Positions 11,422 to 21,936 of a stretch of 64,000 nucleotides of DNA are shown piece after piece. Numbering within the stretch: position 1 is the first letter of the stretch; each line of letters begins with the position of its first letter. Source of the DNA: Strobilurus pachycystidiatus (Eukaryota > Basidiomycota > Agaricomycetes > Agaricales > Physalacriaceae); contig JAHLMK010000002.1 of NCBI GenBank assembly GCA_019915135.1, positions 186,001-250,000 of the forward strand. Reading direction: 5' to 3'. Both the position numbers and the translations under genes were made by a program. Under the pieces are notes generated by a model that did no database searches, had not been told where the DNA came from, and saw only the letters and a list, made by a program, of their open reading frames with translations.

Positions 11422-13913
11422 TTACTCCTTAGTGAGTTCAAAGTCATGCACACGTTTTCCGGTGGCGGAATCCCTTTGCAGCAGGAAGATGTTTCCATCG
11501 TTGTCTAGGTCCTTGAACTGTCGCAAAAGAAGTAAAAGGTTAATACGCATGCGAAGAGGTGGTTTTGAGAGTATGATACTGACAGTCAACTCTCGTGTTC
11601 GATGAAGACTCTCAATTTCGTCGATCCGGTCGCGAACGCTGTTCAAGGTCTGCTCGAAATCCAAGTCCTTGCTCTCGACGACTTCCCGGGCAGCGTGTAG
11701 GATGAGCATGGAATCAGGTCGAACGTCGTGATGTACCTATATACGCCTCAATGGTGGAAGGAGAGCGATATAGAGTGCTCTTACATCTATAGCGACGATA
11801 TTGGCACGGTCAAGTTCTGTTGACATCTAGATCAAGATCTGGACACAGCGCAGAATTCAGGATGGATTCACCTTCCAGAAAGTCAGCCCGGGTCATAAGT
11901 TGTCGACACTTCCACTACAAAAGCTAGATCAACGCATTGGTTCTCAATGACTGGTGAACCTACATATGGTATAACGGGAAGCGGAAGCTCCGCGACACAT
12001 TTCGGACCTTCAACTTCCTGACCAGCCTTTGCGGCTGCCTTCAGGGCCTTTTTCAGCTTCTTTTCCTGCTCTTGTCGCATTTTGACGAATTCAGCTAAAA
12101 GCAACCACGAGCAGGAGCTCCATTTTTGCTGTTTTTCGTCGAGATGAGCTTGAGCAGGAATGTGGTACTCGGGACATCATACCTCGTCCATGACATCGTC
12201 GTCGCAGTCCAGTATCAAACCTACGAGGACATATGGGCACTGCTGTCTGCAGAGGAGCGGGCCTTGGCATACCGATTTGACTAAGAAGCCATGCTTTTTC
12301 AACAGACAAAAGGTGTCGCGCCATCTCAAGCATATCTTTTGATCTCGCAACCTGAGGATGTCAGCTGTAGTCGATAAACACGCCGACTTGGAAGACCAAG
12401 AATACCTTGTTGAGATATGACAGCCTACCACCAACAAGCTCTATTATATTTGAGACGGTCTCTGGCTCGGGGGTCTGTTTGGAATTTAGCCGTATTCGGG
12501 TGGCTGCATGGCGAGCTTCGTTGGCGTCTAGATCGTATATTGAGAGTACATGCATCCGACTCGCGTTTTTACCTGCGAACGGCCGTCTTATTAGGTGCAG
12601 CTGAATGAAGAGGTGAACTCACGCATGACATAAAACGGCCAAAAGTCGTCACTGCAAGGGTGTTCAGGAAAGAGACTGGAACAAAGTATAGAACTTGCGT
12701 GCTGAAGACCATTGTCAGAATACCTAGGATTATTGAACCTAAGACTCTTGTGTGGGCTTTGGAGAACAAGCGCACCACTAGCAGACCAAGCCTCAGCTCT
12801 CTGTTGCAGCTGCAGTAGCATATTCCGGCCTTCGTCGTCGTTTTTGAAGTAATGAACATTGTTTATTATGAGGACCAATGGACGACCCGTCCTACGCGCT
12901 GAACGAAGGGCGACCTTTTCCAGTTTATTGAGAGCTCGCTCGATATCGAGAGCAGGTCCACCTTCTCGTGGATCGCGTCGCTGGAACAGTCCTGTCTGCG
13001 AGTCCTCATTATACTCGTAGTTTAGTGCCTTGCCCAGCCGTAGACGAAACACTTCGAGGTCGGGATGTGCATCACACATGGAAACACCCTCAGCCTGGAT
13101 GGCTGACATGCTATCAAATATCATAGTGCCCTTTCCTGAACCCTGCAAAACGCGTGAATTGAGGCGCGATCGCATCGAGACAGATGGCGCGTACTTTGGG
13201 TCCGAGAAGGACAAAGTAATGGCCGTTCTCTTGACCTTTAACAATGCCGTCTATCCAGTCCTGCTCCTTGCGGCGCAAGTGCTCCGTCCACGGAATGTCC
13301 ATGTCCATCTCGACGCCTTCAATGCCTGGGTCGCCGGCGGGCTTGTTCTGGTGTGTAGCGAGCTCCAGGGCGGGATCATAGCCAGCCTCGAAGGCTTTCT
13401 CGATCTGAGATGTGTAAGATGCGGGTCCGCAGCGACCAGTTGACGCGCACCTTCCTGAGAACATTCATTTTGTACCATTTCAAGTACCCGACGCCGCCGA
13501 CAAACACTGGTGTCGCGTGAGCCGAGCTAGCGAATCACGACGACGAGCAGATACGCACCCATTCCCAAACCAATCATGGTGGTCAGAGCGGCATCCAAGA
13601 AGGGATTGTTCGTGAACTGGAATGCACTCGTTCCCCCGACGCCGCCACCTCCGCCACCGCCTGGCGGATTGAACGGGACGTTGATCGCTGCGTTGCCTTC
13701 GTGCACCTCATGGCGCGTTGGAGGATGGGGCTTGTCTGCATGCGGTGCAGGGAAATGTGTCGGCGGCGGACGTTTCGGGGGCGGAGGCGGTGATGGTGGC
13801 TCGTTTGTCCCGGGTCCTTCTACATAATGCCGCCGTGCCGCAGCGGCTCTGAACACGGCGCTGCCGAGCGCTCTTTGCCGACAAAAAGGTCGGGATACAA
13901 GCCTCGGTATCAT
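11422..13913 (-). CDS. Mitochondrial AAA ATPase with fungal C-terminal winged helix
   Basis: Fourteen exons splice in frame into about 604 residues (first exon 13913-13559, last 11517-11422). The N-terminus is Arg-rich without acidic residues (MIPRLVSRPFCRQRALGSAV), a mitochondrial presequence. A Pro/Gly-rich linker follows, then a single membrane segment split by intron 1 (ALTTMIGLGM plus VFVGGVGYLKWY). The P-loop GPKGSGKGT is made by joining exons 3 and 4. LVLIINNVHYF resembles Walker B, although the usual acidic residue is Asn. The C-terminal part (IIELVGGRLSYLNKV, EKAWLLSQIG, SSCSWLLLAEFVKMRQEQE, RQLMTRADFLEE, RDRIDEIESLHRTREL) matches the fungal family of AAA proteins with a C-terminal winged-helix domain. 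The biochemical role of that family is unknown to me. The intron at 12698-12652 appears to use a GC donor (gcaagt). Two exons are only 25 and 29 nt long. Confidence 0.85.
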
Positions 13914-14229
13914 GGCTGCAAATGAGGGGCGGTGTCCAGGGCGGAGAGAATATTACAGTGGGCTGTGCTCGCCGTACATAATTGAAAGGGAATCACTGAC
14001 GCGCCAACTCCTGCGGACAACACGTGTTGATCTCCACAGCTTCAAGGCCGCGGCAGGAACGGTGGCGGGATCGACAGGCGTCATGGAGGCGGGAAGTAAA
14101 GGGCCGTATGTGGTCGGCGCTCAAAACAACTTAGCGTGTACTCATATGAATTCGAAATAAGGGTTATGTAGCACTCTAGGCGCCCAGCGCTCATATACAT
14201 AATTGAAGCGGAAACCACATGGCCCACAG
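13914..14229. other. Upstream spacer of the AAA gene
   Basis: About 315 nt containing the promoter side of the AAA gene and the 3' flank of the next minus-strand gene. Nothing specific was recognised. Confidence 0.4.
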
Positions 14230-14728
14230 CTAGAATTCCTCCCTGAATTGGAACCACCAAGTAGAGACACGCGTAGTGTACTCTTCCTCTCGAGGACAAG
14301 CGCGTTCAATAAGGCTTGTACGCATCTCCAATCTGAGAATTAATCGCCGCAGAACCCGGAGGTCCTCTCTTTGTTGTCGTAGGTTTGTGAGAATGCTTTG
14401 CGCCTGAGTACGCCACACCTGAGGTGGACAGGCGGGAGATGAGGGTTGGGTATCACTGGCTCCAGAATAGATGGGAGATTCAGAGGAGGTTATCAAGTAA
14501 TCAGGTGGAGGCGTGTACTCGGTCTGAAGTAAATTTCTGAGGTAGGCCGTGTGAGACATGAGTGCGAATGTACTGATATTCAGGCCACTCACGGGATACT
14601 CCGAGGTCGCGTCGTCGGAGATTGACGCCGAGACTCGCGAGGAGAAGGCTGGAGTAAAGCATGATCTAATGAGCTCTTGCAATTGGCCACGCATGGTCAT
14701 GAAAACTCACTGTGCGTTGGGGTGCCAT
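14230..14728 (-). CDS. Small unrecognised protein, related to its neighbour
   Basis: Three exons (14728-14711, 14675-14593, 14536-14230) give about 135 residues beginning MAPQRTSSLDHALLQPSPRE. I do not recognise a family. The N-terminal third is Ser/Pro/Arg-rich. The C-terminal part is helical, with SILTNLRQQREDLRVLRRL. This resembles the helix NIIDGIRQQRQDIAHAKKL in the next gene upstream on the same strand, sharing the RQQR-D-L/I core and a preceding Tyr-x-Pro-x-Pro segment. The two may be tandem relatives, this one shorter. The very short first exon (18 nt) is the weakest part of the model. Confidence 0.45.
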
Positions 14729-14990
14729 GGTCAGAATATTTCCCAGAATCACGACGTGCCCCCTTCATTTATTCTCAAAAGAACAAGGCTCGTAGATCTT
14801 ATTGTTCTGCAGGACTGTTGTGCCAGAGACGGCCATGGCGATGGTCCAAGAACAAGACATCGTTGTAAACAACACGCTGATCATTTGAAGACGCGAAAAG
14901 TAGAAGGATCCTCTGCCAATGGCGCTCGACAATTATCGACAGATAGAAACAGCGAGGACCACTCACAATAATGGATAGATACAGATACTA

Positions 14991-16148
14991 CTAAATCCTA
15001 CGGCGCTGCCGTACACGTTCACGTTCATCCTCGTCCTCATCCTCCTGCCTCCACCGCCTCATCTTGATGCCTCCACGGCCCTCCGTCGGCGTATGCTCAT
15101 AGACCCCGTCATGTTCTTGCCACTCTCCTTTGCCCCGCGGCGCCGGCACCCACCCACACAAATAAGCAGGCAACCGCATTTCCAGCAACTGCTCCGTCAT
15201 GCATATCGCCGAAAGGCTGTTCACCTGCAATTCCATCCGCTCAACGAGCTTCTTCGCGTGGGCGATGTCCTGTCGCTGTTGACGAATCCCATCGATAATG
15301 TTGGTCGCAGCGGTGATGACCCAGTCTTCTTCTCTTACGAGTGCAGTGCGAAGAGGCGCGGGGGCATATTGATCGCTCAACACTTTCAGCTTTGCGAATA
15401 AAGCAGCGTTTCCCTGTGGTAGAGACTGAGCAGCTGGAGGCGAGGGAAAATAAGGTGCCGCAGTTGGAGTGCCGGAGGCTGAGGTTCCATTTTGAGCTCC
15501 GTGCAACGGTGATATAACATGCATACTTACCCGCGTAGTCGTAGTGTAAGTCGTTCTCGAGGGCCAGGTCATCTTGAGTTGCAGAGAAATCAGGAGAGCC
15601 TACGCATTCGAGTTGGTGGGTATCTATACTAGACGACATGGACAAGCACACATACCTGGAGAAGATTCCGTAGGGTCCCAAACCTGCTCTTCCGGTGCGA
15701 TTACATGCTGCGGATCGGTGTTCATTATTCGATTCTTGGCTGGAGGATGAACTCAACACGAATGAATGATAATGCAACACAAATGACTGGACATACACGC
15801 CTGGACGACATCTTGAACTACATTCTCGATTTGCCGCTTTTGCGAGTACACGAGATCGAAGTCGGGTTGAACCAGTGCGGGAAATGTTTCCTTTGCTTTG
15901 CCTTTCCCTTTACTTTGGAGAGTGCTAGACGACGCCACAGGGCCGGAGGCTGGTATTTTCGTTGCTCCAGCAGCAGTGTCCCTTTTCAAAGGGTCTTGGG
16001 TAATCTACAATGCGGCAAAGTTCAGCATGAAAAGATGCAATTTATGACAACGCACTTGAGCAGCAGCATCTCTGGTCAGTGTCTGCGCACCAGCCTTAGT
16101 CTTCGCACCGGCATCCTTGAGGAGTTGGGAGAAACGTGTCCCAGCCAT
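14991..16148 (-). CDS. Unrecognised helical protein with acidic/basic tail
   Basis: Five exons (16148-16056, 16004-15801, 15707-15656, 15599-15531, 15478-14991) give about 301 residues. The start MAGTRFSQLLKDAGAKTKAG is Lys/Ala-rich. A Ser/Lys linker follows, then DFDLVYSQKRQIENVVQDVVQ, an acidic stretch, a helix with GIRQQRQDIAHAKKLVERME, and a very charged C-terminal end rich in Glu, Asp and Arg. No family was recognised. The junction 15800-15708 has no good GT donor in the right phase. It fits a GC-AG intron (gcgtgt donor, 93 nt); weaker GT sites (gtcgtc, gtagtt) lie slightly upstream. Alternatively there are two adjacent genes, the second starting at ATG 15725. The one-gene reading is preferred because the alternative tail (CMSSHLCC...) looks non-coding. 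Confidence 0.5.
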
Positions 16149-16456
16149 AATGAGAAAGCGATTTTCGAGATGACAGTAGCAGTACAAGTGCAAAATGAGG
16201 CCTTGTTTCCGCCATGGTCTTTTTCTTTATTGGATGAATATGGTAACAAGGCGAGGAACACTGATCGAGATTCATTGTTCTTATCGGCACATCCCGAAAA
16301 CATTCTTGTCTTCTCCATTGTTTGACCGTTGACGATATAAGACCATCAGCGCCGGATTGAGGCTCCATAAACTTGCTTTCAACCACCATCCACCAGACTC
16401 TTCCACGAAGTCAACCCGCCACCCACCATCTTTCCTAACCCGCCCAAGCACACGAT
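16149..16456. other. Divergent promoter region
   Basis: About 308 nt between divergently transcribed genes starting at 16148 (minus) and 16457 (plus). No specific element was recognised. Confidence 0.4.
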
Positions 16457-17561
16457 ATGCCTAAAGCTGCAAATAAGAGCTCTGTGAAGGCTGCGGCAAA
16501 AGTTCCCGACCACAATACAGAATGGACTGCTAAGTACTTGGAATCGTTTACAAAGCCTGTCCTTGCCCAAGCCGCTCTGGAAGTACGTCGCATCCAGTAA
16601 CAAGTCTAGTCACATGTGCTAACACACACTCTCCCCCCTTCTCCCCCTCCAGCGGTACAACGTGAAGATCAGTCAAGCAAAGCTGAAGAAGGACATGATC
16701 AAGGAGGTTCTCAAACAGTGAGCCCTTGCGAATCATCCCAGCGGTGCACGATTGACTTTGTGGCGCCGCTCTAGCAAAGCCACGAATGCCTCTACCAAGC
16801 CTCCCGCCTCTGGACAAACGAAGAGAAAACGCCCAGCGCAGGTGTCCGAAGATGAAGACGAAGCGGACGAGCCGCCTGCAAAGATTCAACGAGATATGGG
16901 CAGCGAAGGCAAGGGCAAGATGACGAAGCCCGCCTCTGACGAAGAAGCCGAGGCAGATACGCCTCCTCCCCATACACCGAAGAGACCCCGCGGCAGTACC
17001 ATCCCCACCATGCCGCCCTCATTACATCATCAACGCCACAAAACCACGGCGAAGCGTTTTTCATCCACGCCTGACAGTCCCACCTCTCCGCACCAAGTTG
17101 TCGCTCTTGATCTCGAAGCGCCTCGCGTCGAAAACCGTGAGCCACAACCACTGCCTTTTATAAGGGTCGATACTAAAGTGTGGGATAACGCGCGAAAAGG
17201 CCTTGCGAGAGTGTTTGGAAATCAGCCAGAGTGGGAGTACGGCCAAAAAGCAGTCGAGGGACCTAGCGACGCTCATAGTCAAGCGGCTGGCGGAGAGTCA
17301 AGCGACGATGGTCGGGCAGCGGTTCAGACAGCGGTTGGCGAACCGGACACGACAGACAAGGAGAGCTATTTCAACTCAATGGAGGAGGCCCTGACCGAGC
17401 AGCGAGGCCAAACCAGGCCACTGATGTACTCCATGTGCGCAGTGCGTTCCACCATCCAGAGCATGGAGGAGAAGATTGTCGGTGTCTCACGAGACAATCG
17501 GCACTTGGGTGAACGAGCCATGGCGTTGAAACCCTCTGGGCGCACGATCACTCCGAGCTAG
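16457..17561 (+). CDS. Unrecognised protein with charged disordered middle
   Basis: Three exons (16457-16582, 16653-16717, 16775-17561) give about 325 residues. The start MPKAANKSSVKAAAKVPDHN is basic. Residues 20-65 (TEWTAKYLESFTKPVLAQAAL, YNVKISQAKLKKDMIKEVL) form a small helical region that may be a folded domain. Residues 70-170 are low-complexity Ser/Lys/Glu/Pro with possible nuclear localisation signals (TKRKRPA, PKRPRG). The C-terminal third contains a conserved-looking helical segment (MYSMCAVRSTIQSMEEKI). No family was recognised, but composition suggests a nuclear protein. Its stop lies 30 nt from the stop of the convergent NFKBIL1-like gene. Confidence 0.6.
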
Positions 17562-17591
17562 AATGTAGTTGTGTTGTGTTGTACTCTCCGT

Positions 17592-18566
17592 CTAGTTTTT
17601 CTGCATCAGGTCATTCAGAATCCTCACAACCTGCCCAACACCTAAGCGGACTTGCTCCTTCTCCGATTCGCGCACTCGAGTCATAACACGGCTCTCGAAT
17701 TTATCGGGATGAAAGCGAAGATAGGTCTCTCTAAGCTTGTCCTTTCTGACCTTCTTCTCCTCGTCGGTCGAAGGTGTGGCAGTGGAGAAGAGGAAAGACG
17801 TGATGGCGTCAAGAGTGAGATCGTCCAGAGTCACGGAGGCCGAACGAGGTGGAACCACGGGCCATGGGATGTCGCAGAAAGCGTATGGATGCTGTACATC
17901 AGTGATGGTCTTCCAGCGGGAATCGTACTCTTCACGTGCAAGGTCGCGTCGCCGAAATTCGCGTTCTCGTTTGCGCTGGTGGCGTTCTTCCTCAAGTATC
18001 TTTTCCAGGCGCTTCGATTCTGCCTTTGCCGCTTTCTGATTGGCTCGCGCAGCCGCCTTTTCGGCTTTGCGCCTCTGAGCCTCTTCATATTCCTGGGCAT
18101 GTGTTTTCCTGGAAGCCATCAATCAAAGCTCGACCGCGTACAGAAGGGAATGAACCAACCTGTACATTCCCATGCGCACCCACTCAGCGTATTCCTCGTC
18201 ATCCATCTGAGCAGGGTTCATTTTGAGATAGTCGTCCCCTTCATACGCATTACTCGATCCACCTCCGCCCAAATGCTTAGGCAGATGCGCAAAGTCATTG
18301 AGTCGAGATTCGAGAGAGTCCAGGCGCTCATCGTCCTCAAATGCAAGGGACATCTTTTCCCGAAAGCGAGCTTCCTCAATCTCTGCCTGTATTCTGTCGT
18401 AGTCGACTTTGTGTGATGAAGATGATGGCCCAGCCTCAGCAAAGTATTCGTCAACGTCTGCGGCGCGCTCGAGTTCCTCTAGACGCCGCCTTTCATGTTT
18501 TCGACGACGTTTACGCGCCCTCTGCGCCTCTTCCTCGGGAGTTCGTTTGAGATGGAGCTTGGGCAT
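17592..18566 (-). CDS. NFKBIL1-like protein
   Basis: Two exons (18566-18160 and 18108-17592, 51-nt intron) give about 307 residues starting MPKLHLKRTPEEEAQRARKRR. The first half is a highly charged coiled coil. The second half ends with features of NF-kappa-B-inhibitor-like protein 1: a long basic-acidic helix, then YDSRWKTI, FCDIPWPVV, and a J-domain-like segment KDKLRETYLRFHPDKFESRV followed by GVGQVVRILNDL. NFKBIL1 homologues are nuclear and linked to mRNA processing; fungi lack NF-kappa-B, so the name is historical. The HPDKF motif resembles the HPD of J domains, but no complete J domain is visible. An ATG at 18566 was preferred over upstream codons because MPKLHLKR begins the conserved basic block. 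Confidence 0.75.
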
Positions 18567-18753
18567 GATGTGGCAGGAAGAGAAAGCGTTGCCGCACGTC
18601 ATATCCCGGGCCGGAGTCCGAAGATGTCAAGTTCAGACTCAAAGTTACAGACTTACAGCAGCGAACGAGTTACTGGTCTGGGACGCTCAAGCAGACTAAT
18701 AATGAGAGTAATCCAGAGCCTAAAACACCCAGGCTTAAATATGCATACCCGAA

Positions 18754-21598
18754 TCACGCCCTGAACCCGACATCCATCAATTCTTCACTGGCGCTGCGCA
18801 ACCGCTCCAACTTATTCAATAGCTCTTCTCGTCGAGTCGCAATACGTGTGTCCTCTCGAGCAAGGTCAGAGCAGATACTTGTAGCTTGCGGACCGTATAT
18901 TCCCAGCCGTTCCGACAAGGTCTTCTGAAGGTCACGACTAAGACCACGGACGAGGTCGTGGTCGACTGCAAGTGGGACAATGTCCGTGTATCGTTTGTAA
19001 GCGACTGGAACAATGTATGAGGGCGTGCTCAACCAATGTGAGTATACATATATCGCTCTTACCTTGGAAGTAGGCCCGCACGTCAGCCATGATGTTCAGA
19101 GCGGGCTCCATGGGATCTGAGGGGAATAACTTTGACAAGTCATTCGCGGTTACTCCAGATATACCCAGTGCAGCAAGCGCACTAAGAGCAGTGGCAATAG
19201 GATTGCTCGATACAGAGGTACCGCGCTGAGGTGACGTAAAGGCCACGGGAATGGCAGGTGTCGATACGTATGAATCCAGCTTGCTGGCAAGCTCGCCATT
19301 CTCTATTTTCTGTCGAGCGCCTTTGTAGTACGCGAAGAACTTGTTGCGATAGTCGGAGAAGTAATGGGTGTTCAGCGTGAAAGGAAGATCCTCGATGGCA
19401 TACAGCCAGTCGATCTTCTCTTCGGCCTGTTGAAGTCGAAGCTTGAGATGCTCTTGGACAATTGCTCTGTGTGGCCGTGTCAAAGTATTGTTAGGGCTGG
19501 TAGCGAAGCAAAGACGTACTGTACACGATGCTGCAGAAGGCTCTGCCCAAAGTCTGCAAAGTGCTGGCTGACGATGTCGCGAACATAATCAACAAGAATT
19601 GTATGCACCGATCGGCACAGCATCTTGGCCGGGACATGCCAATTCTCGATGCACGTGTAGATGAACGATGCCTGTACAAGAAATGGATAATGACCTGGAA
19701 GTTCTCGCGTTCGGGAGCTGCATTTCCAAATTGTTCAACTATCATCAAATAACTTGAGAAAAATGGACGTACTGTCGAGCCTTCGTCAGAACCTCGTCGA
19801 TATAAATTGCATTTGGTTCAGCCGGAGGGACTTCATATGCATCTACATTCTGACCAGTCGCCCCTAATGCAGCCGCATGCCCATCATCATCGCTGTCGTC
19901 TGTAGCATCGTCACCGTCTTCGTTGCCAAGGAAAGAGGGCTCCGCCAAAGTGTGCCTTCGAGCACTCTTCCTTGTGAAGGGCCGGAACTCCGGAGCTGTA
20001 GCACGTATTTCCCTACGAAACGCTTCTTGCGCTGGTCGAATGAGTTGGATTACACCGTCTGCTCTCGGTACTCCTGTGATCTGGACCTTGACTTCGTCGA
20101 CGAAGGTGCTCAATAATCCAGATATCTCTAGCTGGGGGTTTCTAGATGGCTCCTTGGGCAATTTCGCTAGGAGATCGAGTGTGACCTTCATGGCTGCCTC
20201 TAGTTCGATCTGTATCTTCGGGAGTCTACCGAGGGTGTGTTCAAGAGAGAGTTGAGCATGATGAGAAGGACATACCGCTCCGAAATGAGGTCAGAAAGTA
20301 TAGTGCTCAGCCGCTCGACGAGATTCGAAGTGCGAAGATACCGTTGGTACATGGGATTCAAAGTCGACCAGGGAGATGTAGACCTGAACCACTCGTCCTC
20401 CCGAGTACGGGCCTCTTGCCAAGTTATGTGTGCTTTGAGATCAATGGATGAAGGCTGTTTGACGCAAAACCAGTTATTGTCGAGTGGCTCCCGTTCGTTC
20501 TTGATGAACGATATCCACTTCTCTTCATCGCCTTGAGGGATTCGATCAGGCTTCGTCAGAACGCCTGAGGAGGGACTATCAACAATCGAAAGCTCAACCA
20601 GCAAGACAATACCGACCAATGGTCCGAGTTCCATGTGGGTCATGTCGCTTTGCAAGATGATGAGCGCCTTGGTTTTCGAAATCGGCTTGACCAATATTAG
20701 ATAGCGCAACGCAACCAGGTGCAGGATACTAACTTTCGCAAGCGACCGTAAGGAGTATCACACAGCTTGGTTTGCTGATGTACGTTGTCACAAGGCCCTC
20801 CACGAGCTTGATATCGCTTGCTTTTCCGCCAGAGGACACACTTGCGATCAGGCCTGCGTGCTCCGTCAGTCTCGACGTCAACAAGACAAAGGGTGCACTA
20901 ACCCGGTAGATCACAGAACGAGAGGTCTGCAACATCGGGACCGCTGATTTGCAGAGAAACGCAGTTCGTAGAGAATGTAAGCTCATTGTCTCGGAGATCT
21001 TCATCCTCTCCGTCAAGAAAGTCACGCATTGGCGTATTGGGATTAAGGATTGCACGCTGGGCCCGGCGTATGCGTTCCTCGACTTGGCTCTTGTCCGTAA
21101 TGATGCCACCAAACATGTCATTACGGATTTGACCCAGCGTCTGGCCACGGTTATCGGTAATGAAGCGTAAGGACACTTTACACTCCCATGGCGTGTTAAT
21201 CGACCTGGAGAGACGGCATTCGGTGGGACATCTGACACGGTATTTGTTAGAAAATACCGCATAGGAAGGAAGGCGAAGAAATACCGAGTGCAGGTCCCAG
21301 ATGCTCTGGGAAGAGTGATACCAGATATCGACTCAATAAGAGAGGATTTACCAGCACTCTGAGAGCCTATGACAGCAATTTGAGGGAGGTCGATGTCAAC
21401 TTGTGCTCTGCACGTTTAGCAGCGTCAGTGGTCAAGTTGCCACGCATGTGGGGACACATACCCAGTGCTGTGTAGTCGATTGATCAAGTCAAGAAGGTTA
21501 CGTCGAGTTTGCGAGAGCTCTGGGTTGCTTAGGCCAACACCAGCAGAGCCTGAGGCAGAGTCACTGGAGTCGCTTGGGGGAGGAGAAGGGATAGACAT
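18754..21598 (-). CDS. Dynamin superfamily GTPase, Mx-like
   Basis: Many-exon gene starting at ATG 21598 ([17 protein letters not shown]) and ending at 18754, roughly 800 residues. GTPase motifs are all visible: G1 GSQSAGKSS (junction of exons 1 and 2 plus following sequence), the dynamin signature [14 protein letters not shown] joined across an intron, G3 DLPG (about 20900), and G4 TKPDR (about 20553). The CTRCPTE form resembles Mx and fungal Mx-like dynamins rather than Vps1/Dnm1. A middle/stalk region ([34 protein letters not shown]) follows. The C-terminus ([18 protein letters not shown], then [22 protein letters not shown]) corresponds to the GTPase effector region. No PH domain or transmembrane segment was seen. 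Such proteins self-assemble on membranes; the cellular role of fungal Mx-like forms is largely unknown to me. Exon borders in the middle were not all fixed. Confidence 0.8.
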
Positions 21599-21936
21599 GG
21601 TCGTGCAGAAGCAAGTCGAGGAGACACGCCGTCATTTGTATGGAGGACCGTCTGGTTGAGGCGTGCCGCAGACTTAAGAAGCCATTTGATGCTCGTGTTC
21701 ATCGATATGTGTAAATTTGTCGTGAGGCCCAGTCCAGCAGTCAAGCCAGTCAAGCTGAAAGGAGAAGAGCAGTCCAAGTTGACACAGAAGGAACGTAGCC
21801 ACAGTCAAGACCGAGTAAAACCACTCCAGTGTTCAAGTAAGAGTCAAGTAAGTAAATTGATGCGTCACCGTATTTGGATCGCAGGTCGCAGCAAGCTCAG
21901 GCTGTGACCAGCACTCTCCTCCGTCCCGCCACCACT
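21599..21936. other. Divergent promoter between dynamin and Arp3
   Basis: About 338 nt shared upstream region of the minus-strand dynamin gene and the plus-strand Arp3 gene. No specific element was recognised. Confidence 0.4.
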
